14,394 nt of DNA from an uncultured Candidatus Altimarinota bacterium (GTDB taxonomy: Bacteria; Patescibacteriota; Gracilibacteria; BD1-5; UBA6164): assembly GCA_938015605.1 (NCBI GenBank), contig CALLPO010000144.1, forward strand, positions 1-14,394, read 5' to 3'. Shown in pieces: positions 7,714 through 14,394 of the stretch. Within the stretch, counting starts at the first letter, position 1; each line of letters opens with the position of its first letter. The notes beneath the pieces are model-generated. The model saw nothing but the letters and a program-made list of their open reading frames with translations, made no database searches and was not told where the DNA came from. The translations under genes were made by a program, and so were the position numbers.

Positions 7714-8355
7714 TTATTGTGTAATTGCTTCAGATTCATTTTGAGTTTGAACTTTTTGATTTCTTTTTTCTATTTTTTCTAAGATAGCTTGTTTACTTGA
7801 CTTTACTGGAGCTACAGTATTATCACTTATCTTTTTAGGTAAGTTATTTTTTACATTAAAATTAACGTTTAGCTTCATTGAATCTGATCAAGATACTTGA
7901 TTTATAAATGGTAGTGTGAAAAAGGTGTTTTTGTCTGCTCTATATCACTTAATAAAATCAGTTACTATTGAATATGAAGTTAAACTTGATTCAGGAGAGG
8001 TAACTACTCAAGTTGAGATAACACCTGCAGAATAGTCAAAGCTTCAAAAATTAACTAAATATTTTTTTTCAATTAATGAAAGTCTCTCAATAAAAGTTGT
8101 AACTTGTGATTGGGCAGTAAGCTTATCAATCACTTTTTTATTATCTGTTAAAAGTTTAAAGACCTGTAAATTAGGATCTTTTTGCACATCTATGATTTTT
8201 TCTTTTGTTTCAGAAATGTTAGTAGTCAATCTTGCATTTTCTCATTCTAAATACATATTGTATCAGTATATACCTGCTGTTGATATAATAGCAAAAAGCA
8301 AAAGAACAATCGGGATGATTTTTCCAGAAAACTGTGAAGTTTTTTTTGTTTCCAT
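7714..8355 (-). CDS. pilN: PilN-like type IV pilus assembly protein
   Basis: A 213-residue bitopic protein and first gene of the pilus operon. A short basic N-terminus precedes a transmembrane helix at about residues 13-31, then a coiled coil (ENARLTTNISETKEKIIDVQKD) and an alpha/beta region with TTFIERLSLIEKKYLVNFGSFDYS, the PilN pattern in which a helix 'fL..L...lP..v.l...' leads into a strand. The C-terminal 50 residues (after VKNNLPKK) are Lys/Gln/Glu-rich and probably disordered, an unusual tail for PilN. PilN normally binds PilM through a cytoplasmic INLLP motif; I do not see that motif, and no pilM lies upstream. Transcription likely starts from the promoter at 8394-8422. Confidence comes mainly from topology and synteny with pilO and pilC. 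Confidence 0.62.
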
Positions 8356-8393
8356 AAAAATAATTATAAAAGTTAAATTAGTACTTACTATTA

Positions 8394-8422
8394 ATAATAA
8401 GTTATATTAAGTATTTTTTCAA
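8394..8422 (-). promoter_or_regulatory. Probable promoter of the type IV pilus operon
   Basis: On the minus strand, TTGAAA (8417-8422) and TATTAT (8394-8399) are 17 bases apart, with start near 8387 and a leader of about 32 bases before the pilN ATG. A second TATAAT (8363-8368) lies closer to the ATG but has no good -35 partner. Confidence 0.55.
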
Positions 8423-8436
8423 TAAATAAATGAAAA

Positions 8437-8458
8437 AGCCTAGTATTTATACTAGACT
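8437..8458 (-). terminator. Terminator of the VirB2-like gene
   Basis: A 10-base stem (8437-8446 with 8449-8458, one G-T wobble) is followed on the minus strand by TTTTT. It separates the VirB2-like gene from the pilus operon, which is on the same strand. The loop as drawn is only 2 bases, so the innermost pair probably opens. Confidence 0.68.
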
Positions 8459-8476
8459 TTTATTATTTAATAATCA

Positions 8477-8911
8477 TTATAGAGTTCAACCTGTTCAAAT
8501 ATTAATAGCAAAGTTAGCAATTGTCCATGCAAACCATATAACTACAATTCAGATAATAACATAAATAATTGTGTTTTTTGATTTTTTAATAGTTTCTTCA
8601 TCCCCACTAGAGGTTAAAATTCTGAATCCTGCATAAATTATATAAATAACTGCAACCACCGTTACAAACGAGAGGAGGTATATAATTATTTCTTGAACTG
8701 TTCCTGAAAAAGTACCAGTAGTATTAATGTCCTTCACTCCTTCTTTCACCAAATTCACTCAGTTATCTAAACCAAGTTCAGGTGAATTATATGGAATTAC
8801 CACTTCTGTTCAATCAAAAAAAGTTACAGCTCAATTCATATATAAAACTGATGATAAACTCACTCATAAAAATAGTAAAACAGTTATAATTTTTTTAAGT
8901 ATATTTGGCAT
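8477..8911 (-). CDS. VirB2/TrbC-like small membrane protein (pilin-like)
   Basis: A 144-residue protein. The N-terminal signal peptide (MPNILKKIITVLLFLGVSLSSV, roughly residues 1-28) is followed by a short exported loop. Two hydrophobic helices come next: IIIYLLSFVTVVAVIYIIYAGFRIL and NTIIYVIIGIVVIWFAWTIANFAI, joined by the polar hairpin TSSGDEETIKKSKN. This layout (signal, two helices, charged G-D/N-E-E-x-x-K-K-x-K turn) is the VirB2/TrbC type IV secretion pilin plan, and proteins with this pattern are common in Patescibacteria, where their role is unsettled. Half of its glycines are TGA. It has its own terminator and faces the TraB-like gene divergently. No other type IV secretion gene is in the window, so a conjugation role is not supported. 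Confidence 0.62.
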
Positions 8912-8983
8912 ATTATTAATTTTTAATTTGAAATAAAGTTCTTATTATATATATAGTATAATATTATATTAATAAATGCAAGA
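8912..8983. promoter_or_regulatory. Divergent AT-rich promoter region
   Basis: A 72-base region with only a few G/C. On the plus strand TTGAAA (8928-8933) is 16 bases from TATATA (8950-8955). A perfect palindrome TATAATATTATA (8957-8968) gives a TATAAT on each strand. The exact promoters of the two divergent genes cannot be settled by eye. Confidence 0.5.
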
Positions 8984-10030
8984 ATGAGTGATAAGTCAAA
9001 ACATACAAGTTTAAAAAGATTTTTTTATCTGAGTTTTTTGTTCTGTTTTATAAGTGTCCTTTTTTATATTAGTTGATTACAAGGTATTCTTTCTTTTGTT
9101 TTTTCACTATGTGTATATTCACTGATTGCTTATTGATTTTATAGCATATGGAAAAACTTGAGAAAAAAAGATGCTCTTGATTTTGTGAATTTTTGAGAAT
9201 ATTTTTTGTATAAAGTTTCAACATGAATTTTACTTTGTATAGTAATTATTTGATGATTCTCATATTATAAAAATGAAAAATCTCCTACCCCAATGCCTAC
9301 ATATTATATCTCAAATGGTGAAAAAGAGATTATCTTTCAAGCAATGAGTCATATTGGGAGCAACAGTTTTTATCAAATAATTCAAAAAAAACTAAGAGAA
9401 AAAAAGAAAGATTGATATGTCTATTATTATGAATGAGTAAGACCTTGAACTGATGAAAACATGGACAAGTTCAACTCTGCAATCTGAATAGAGTTTGATA
9501 AGGATTTGTACAAAAACTTTTCAAAACTTTATTGAGTAGTCCATCAAGACAATTCAATATACTTAGGTTTAGAAAACAATAAGGACTATAATATTGATTT
9601 AAGCATTGATGAAATTATAAAATACTATGAAAATGACTCTTCAGAAGATTCACCAAACAACAAACTTATGAAATGAATGAATAATTCAGAAGTTGTTGAC
9701 ATTAATTCAGAAATTATAAAAACTCTTTCTTCCCTTAATGAAAAAGAACTCTCTATTTTAAGATATATAAATAAGGGAATGCTCAATTTTATGATTTGAA
9801 GTGAAGGCACACAAAACCTTGTTATGAATAATTTTACAAACCAAAAACTATTTAGTATTATTTTAGATAAAAGAAATGAAGTATTGTCTGATAAAATTAT
9901 AACATCAAATGATAAAAAAATCTTTATCACATATTGACTTCTTCACTTTAAATGAGTATTTGATATATTAAAAAAATCGGACAATAAATGGAAAGTAACA
10001 AAAACAGAGTTTCTCTATCCAATTCAGTAA
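8984..10030 (+). CDS. TraB/PrgY/GumN (Tiki-like) family membrane protein
   Basis: A 348-residue protein. Three N-terminal transmembrane helices (about 12-29, 33-55 and 76-96) anchor a domain with the TraB/GumN/Tiki signature: a first His motif QAMSHIGSNSFY (residues 119-130, H123), a conserved acidic YYYEGV (E150), an RN pair in LDKRNEVLSDKI (297-298), and a second motif TYGLLHFKG (316-324, GxxH with H321). In Tiki proteases the two GxxH motifs and a Glu bind the metal; bacterial members such as PrgY act on peptide pheromones. The first motif has Ala in place of Gly (AMSH). The N-terminal membrane bundle is atypical. ATG 8984 is chosen because the ATG at 8976 opens a 12-codon frame only. Substrate unknown; no pheromone gene seen. 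Confidence 0.62.
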
Positions 10031-10036
10031 AATTAC

Positions 10037-10064
10037 TTGCTAAAAACAGCTATTTTAATATACT
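10037..10064 (+). promoter_or_regulatory. Probable promoter of rpoD
   Basis: TTGCTA (10037-10042) and TATACT (10059-10064) are 16 bases apart. Start would be near 10071, giving a leader of about 24 bases with no Shine-Dalgarno site. Confidence 0.58.
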
Positions 10065-10094
10065 ATTCACAAATATTTTTAAACATTTTTGTAA

Positions 10095-11432
10095 ATGCCA
10101 AAAAAGACAGATCCAAAGGATAACAAAACAAGTCCAAAAGAAGAAAGTCAAATTGAAGAAGTAAACCTTGATTCACTAGATATAGATAAGCTAGAAAAAG
10201 TAGTTGCAAAAATAGATAAAGAACAATGAACGAATGTAATTTCAGCTCTTGAAAAAGAGAAATGACTTCCTAAAATGCCTACTCTTAGAGAAGATGACAA
10301 AAGAAGAGTATGAAAAGGTTTGAAGAAATTTATCGATGTAAAAGTACCTGAAGAACTCTTAGAAGATATGCCTGATGAGGTTCAATTACTCATGAAAAAG
10401 TGAAAGCTTGAGTGACAAGTAACTCAGGATGAGTTAATGGCTGCAATTCCTAATGCAGAAACTGATATTGATTTACTTGATGATGTCTTCAAAAGATTCA
10501 TGGAGTTAAAAGTAGATATTGTTGATAACCTTGATAAAGATAATCTTTTTGATTCTTCAGATAAAAAAAGTTGAAAGAAAGCAGATAAGGCTGCTGTTTC
10601 TCTTTCAGAAATTTCAAATGATTCTATTAGAATGTATTTGAATGAAATTTGAAGAGTAGAACTTCTTACTGGGCCTCAAGAAATATCTCTCTGAAAAAGA
10701 ATTAGAGCTTGAGATATGGAAGCTAGAAAAGATTTAGCTGCAGCTAACCTTAGATTAGTAGTTTCAATTGCTAAAAAGTATATGTGAAGAGGTCTTTGAC
10801 TTCTTGATCTTATTCAAGAATGAAATGTTGGACTATTTAGAGCTGTTGATAAATTTGACCCTGATAAAGGGTTTAAATTCTCTACATATGCTACCTGGTG
10901 GATACGTCAATGAGTAACAAGAGCTATTGCTGATCAAGCAAGAACTATTAGGGTTCCAGTTCACATGATTGAAACAATCAATAAGTTTACTCATACTTAC
11001 AGAAGACTTACTCAAGAACTTACTAGAGAACCTCTTATGGAAGAACTTGCTCAAGAGCTTGATATGGATATTAGAAAAGTAAGACAAATCATGAGAATAT
11101 CTCAAGATATTCTGAGTCTTGATTCTCCAGTAGGTTCAGAAGAAGATACTTCCCTTTGAGATTTTGTAGAAGATGATAAAAACCCTTCTCCAGATCAACA
11201 AACAAATATGAATCTTCTAAAAGATAATCTTTATAAAATGCTTGATTTTCTTACTCCTAGAGAAAGAAAAATTATTATTATGAGGTTTGGGCTTGATGGT
11301 TGAGACGTTCACACACTTGAAGAAGTTTGAAGAGAATTCTGAGTAACTAGAGAAAGAATCAGACAAATTGAAGCAAAGACTCTTGAAAAATTAAAAGAGC
11401 ATCCAAACGCTGATAAAATTAAATTCTTTTAA
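10095..11432 (+). CDS. rpoD: Primary sigma factor RpoD (sigma-70)
   Basis: A 445-residue primary sigma factor. It has a Lys/Asp/Glu-rich N-terminal extension (1-94), a region 1.1-like segment (about 95-150, KKGKLEGQVTQDELMAAIP), region 1.2 (173-206, SIRMYLNEIGRVELLT), region 2 (214-285), region 3 (291-365) and region 4 (378-435). Region 2 includes NLRLVVSIAKKY, DLIQEGNVGLFRAVDKFD and the -10 recognition helix ATWWIRQGVTRAIADQ. Region 4 includes LTPRERKIIIMRFGL and the -35 helix TLEEVGREFGVTRERIRQIEAKTL. Seventeen of 25 glycines are TGA, including the invariant Gly of QEGNVGL. The usual WWIRQA is WWIRQG here. Its promoters should be of TTGACA/TATAAT type, which fits the boxes found in this window. 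It is a single-gene unit with its own promoter and terminator. Confidence 0.97.
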
Positions 11433-11444
11433 GAAATATACACA

Positions 11445-11475
11445 AAAAAATATCTAGCTAAGCTAGATATTTTTT
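11445..11475. terminator. Bidirectional terminator between rpoD and the surface-protein gene
   Basis: A 14-base stem (AAAAAATATCTAGC with GCTAGATATTTTTT, 3-base loop) lies 12 bases after the rpoD stop and 9 bases after the stop of the convergent gene. It has A/T runs on both sides. Confidence 0.82.
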
Positions 11476-11484
11476 ATTTATTTT

Positions 11485-14394
11485 CTATTGATTTGAAAAT
11501 AATGGTGGTGGAGTTGTTTGAATTAGTGGATTATATTTAACTACAACTGGATAAGGTAAATTAGCTGTAGATATTCAAAATGCTGATGTACCATTATTTG
11601 CTGGTCAAGTAGCATCTAGTATTCAGTCTCCATTACTATCATAATTATAGATATAATACCTCCTTAGAAAATTCAGATCATATTTTTGAGCCTCTGTCAT
11701 ATCACATGCTCATGTAATAAAGTATGGACAAAATGGAGTAGATGCTCTTGATCAACCAATAGTATTATTGGTAAATAATGATCAATTAATCAATAATTGG
11801 TTCCTAAAATAACCTATTCAATGACTTTGATTTAATATACCTGATCAAGCATCATATGGGAGTATTGCTTCATCAGCAAACATAATTGCATTAATATTTA
11901 AAACTTCATCTTCAATTAAGATATTTCACCCATTTCAGCTACTATCTTTTAAAACAATAATTCATAGAGGTTCAGTTCATATCATTATATCTGCTGATAT
12001 AATTAAATCTCATCATTCTACTAAAAGTGTTCTTGGTTTAGTAGTATCCCATCAGCTTACTTCTAGTTGAGATATTATATTACTGTATGTTCAAGTTCAA
12101 GTATAATATATAACTGTATTATCAATTAATAATCTAGGGTTAGTTCATCAAGATAAATTTTTAATTAAACTATAAGCATTACTTCTTACATCTTTTTTAA
12201 GAATTGCTTTAGTAATTTTTCAATCAAGTTTTTGAACTTCTGGATCTTGGCTATTCGTAATATTTTGTTGTTTTTCACTGTATGTTTTTCAGAGAACTTT
12301 TATTCATATTTGAGTATTAACACTTCAATTAAGTGGTCCATGATATTTATCTTTTCAAATTATATCTGAATTATAAGTTACTGTCCTAGGTCAAACTGGA
12401 GTAGTAATATCATAAACAATATGAGTTGATAAATAATGCTGACTAATGTCATTTATTATTTGAGACTGTTCTAGTAAAGTGTCTAAATCTTTTTCTCCAG
12501 TAAAGGAAGAATTTCATTGAAAGATAGATATTGGACCTGTATTATTTACAGGATTGCTTGATGACGGTGATGCCGTAAGTTTTAGAAAAGCAGCTTCATT
12601 CCCTCAAAATTCCAAGAATATATTTTTATTACTTGCAGGCTGAACTGAATGATCATCAATTCTTATCTTACTCTCTTGTGTTACTCATTCAATAAACCCA
12701 TACTGTTTAATTCCTTCATTCATGAATGTTGTTGTATACATTGGATTGAACCTAAAATCAATTGCTGGTGTTGTAATTGTTTCAGAACCTCAGAAATCAC
12801 TAACTTCTGCAGTAATACCATTAGATGGGATAGAAAAATTTCATATCATTTGTAAATTAGGTAAACTTACTCCCTCAGTTCATGTATACACTTTAAAATT
12901 AAAATTATATATTCAATCATTATCATTTTGGAAAATTCCATTATTAGGAGTATTTCAGTTAGTACTAATTGACAGCTGTTCAGATCCAATAAATACAGCT
13001 GAATTTCAACTTGCAGAATATTGATTTAGATCTAATGAATTATTATAATTAATATTAGTATCAACTGTTCTAATTATTGCTCCTCAAAATTCATTTACCG
13101 GACGTATATTATTCCCGTAAGTATCTTTAAGAGTTAGAGTTAGAGTTTTATCTATACCATTTGCAACATTATTAACATCAGTTAAATCTGATTGTCAGGT
13201 TACTCTTGAAACTCCTCATACATTATAGGTAGCATCTGCTGATTGAGAAATATCCTCTGCATAAACATTATAAAAATTATTCATATTTAAGTTAATACAA
13301 TTTGTTGCCTCATCACAAACCATTCACACATCAAATGAGTAAGGTCTGTAATTTCAGGCAGCTAAATCATTATCCACCCTAGTAAAAATATTCCCTGTTG
13401 TTCTAAAACTATTTCAAGTATCAAAAGTAAGAGGAATTGATGTACTTGGGTTTGGGTTATTATAATTTTCTAAATCTGCTTCTATAGATATAATAGGTGA
13501 AGTTGTTGGTGTAGTATTAATAGTGATTGATAAATCTCTAGCATCAACTGCACGGAAGTATGTTTCAGTAGGAGTATCTAGAGTTATCTCACTAGGTAGA
13601 GGATCTACTGTATCAATTTTTATTATAAAAACGCTTACACCACTACAACGTAAATTACCTGATGCATCTCTTGCTTGTGTACATGTTTTTCCTCTATAAT
13701 AGTGGATTCAATCTGGTAATCACGATGTTGATGGCCCTGATGTACTACTTGGATCACAAGTATTGGAAGTATCTCTACAATAATATGTAGTTCTCGTACT
13801 TACTGCTCATGAATAATCAGTACTTGTGGAAATAGTTGTAGTATTATCACTTTTCCACTCATCATCTCATCTATCATTTGCAGTTAGACCTGGAGGATTT
13901 GGAGTTGTATTATCAACATTGAGTATAAATCTTGCTATTGATGATGAACAGTTTCAAGCAGCTGTACATGTACGAGCACTAAAATAATGTCTCCCATCAG
14001 AAAGAGAAGATGTATATGGTTGTGATTGTGTAGAACCATATGATGGAGTACAATATGATCAAACATTCATACAGTACCTATTAGCTCTTGGAGAAACTTC
14101 TCAAACTGTATTTGTAGAGACACTTAGACCAGTTCATGTAGTTCTCCATCTATTTGATGATCTTCCATCATATGCTGAAATTCATATTGATCATGGAGTT
14201 GTTGTATCTATCCATGTATCTGGTCATCTATGGTAACCAGAAGACGGGGTCTCCATAGCTTGATTTCATGCTCCATCTCTTGCTCTAATCCAAGTTCTAT
14301 ATTCACGATTCACTAAACTTGATAATGAGAGATTTCCTGAACTTCATGTTTCCCAGCTACTACCAACCCAAGCAGATGTAGAACTATTTTGAAA
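11485..14394 (-). CDS. Large extracellular Cys-rich surface protein with tandem Ig-like modules, C-terminal 969 residues
   Basis: The frame is open with no TAA/TAG from the right edge to TAG 11485-11487; the N-terminus lies beyond the window. Part of an Ig-like module with RTWIRARDGAGN comes first. Two complete modules of 98 and 100 residues follow (13915-14208 and 13615-13914), each with DxTTP at the start, a YC-x5/6-C pair, an L-x-DG-x-HY strand and a TC...C pair. A diverged third module (about 13258-13614) has VCDEATNC. Then come about 350 residues of beta-rich sequence and a C-terminal domain with INGSLFTNNTIGGSR, FCPYFITGAC, KYDLNFLRRY and a calcium-loop motif DSNGDGILD (11614-11640). 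Paired Cys and Ser/Thr/Asn richness point to an exported surface protein, adhesin-like by inference. No LPXTG or C-terminal membrane anchor is seen. Confidence 0.8.
11614..11640 (-). other. EF-hand-like calcium loop in the surface protein
   Basis: DSNGDGILD matches the D-x-N/D-x-D-G-x-x-D loop of dockerin and thrombospondin-3-type calcium sites. The conserved loop Gly at position 6 is a TGA codon. Calcium binding is inferred from the motif. Confidence 0.55.
13615..13914 (-). repeat. Ig-like module B of the surface protein (100 residues)
   Basis: Protein-level repeat of the adjacent module A. It begins DNTTPNPPGL, and carries YYCRDTSNTC, LPDGIHYYRGKTC and a final RCSGVSVFIIKI strand. The DNA copies have diverged; the likeness is seen in the translation only. 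Confidence 0.7.
13915..14208 (-). repeat. Ig-like module A of the surface protein (98 residues)
   Basis: It begins DTTTPGSIGI and aligns with module B: RYCMNVGSYC, LSDGRHYFSARTC, GNCSSSIARFILNV. The two Cys pairs sit at the same places in both modules, which suggests paired disulfides in an exported chain. Confidence 0.7.

Noticed and set aside
8976..9014. 12-codon ORF starting at ATG 8976 ahead of the TraB-like gene
   Set aside because: It overlaps the real start by a few bases, has no ribosome site and no recognisable content.
12722..13024. Plus-strand open frame of 100 codons inside the surface-protein gene
   Set aside because: It lies antisense to a frame that is open for 969 codons and shows matching repeats and Cys pairs; no promoter or family pattern.
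1..14394. Widespread pseudogenes caused by TGA stops
   Set aside because: The interruptions are always TGA, never TAA or TAG, and fall at conserved glycines. Recoding explains them all.

Overview
The window comes from an AT-rich bacterium that reads UGA as glycine (translation table 25, Candidate Division SR1/Absconditabacteria and Gracilibacteria). Nearly every gene is split by in-frame TGA under the standard code. With TGA read as Gly, textbook motifs reappear in sigma-70, the 6-phosphogluconate/hydroxyisobutyrate dehydrogenase family, PilC and a GHKL ATPase. TGG is used for Trp in the same genes, so this is not the Mycoplasma UGA=Trp code. No in-frame CGA or CGG was seen. All CDS coordinates below assume TGA = Gly and TAA/TAG = stop.

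Layout: (1) 1-555, the C-terminal two thirds of a beta-hydroxyacid dehydrogenase (+). (2) 592-792, bS21 (-), divergent from rbfA (922-1287, +) and ftsQ (1313-2260, +). (3) 2282-2815, an RsbW-like anti-sigma/GHKL ATPase (-), convergent with ftsQ. (4) 2923-3195, HU (-). (5) 3344-8355, a seven-gene leftward type IV pilus operon in transcription order pilN, pilO, pilC, GspH/FimT-like pilin, pilV-like, pilW-like, pilX-like. It is bounded by a promoter at 8394-8422 and a palindromic terminator at 3317-3344. (6) 8477-8911, a small VirB2/TrbC-like membrane protein (-), divergent from a TraB/GumN (Tiki-like) membrane protein (8984-10030, +). (7) 10095-11432, rpoD (+). (8) 11485 to the right edge, the C-terminal 969 residues of a large Cys-rich extracellular protein with tandem Ig-like modules and a conserved C-terminal domain (-).

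Together these look like a small-genome, host-associated cell: core translation and division genes beside surface machinery (pilus platform, minor pilins, secreted adhesin-like protein). Known relatives in these phyla include epibionts and predators of other bacteria, so attachment is a reasonable inference but is not shown by the sequence. No tRNA, rRNA, CRISPR array, insertion sequence or replication origin was seen. There is no gene-free stretch over 300 bases; the longest gaps (793-921, 3196-3343, 8356-8476) hold promoters and terminators.
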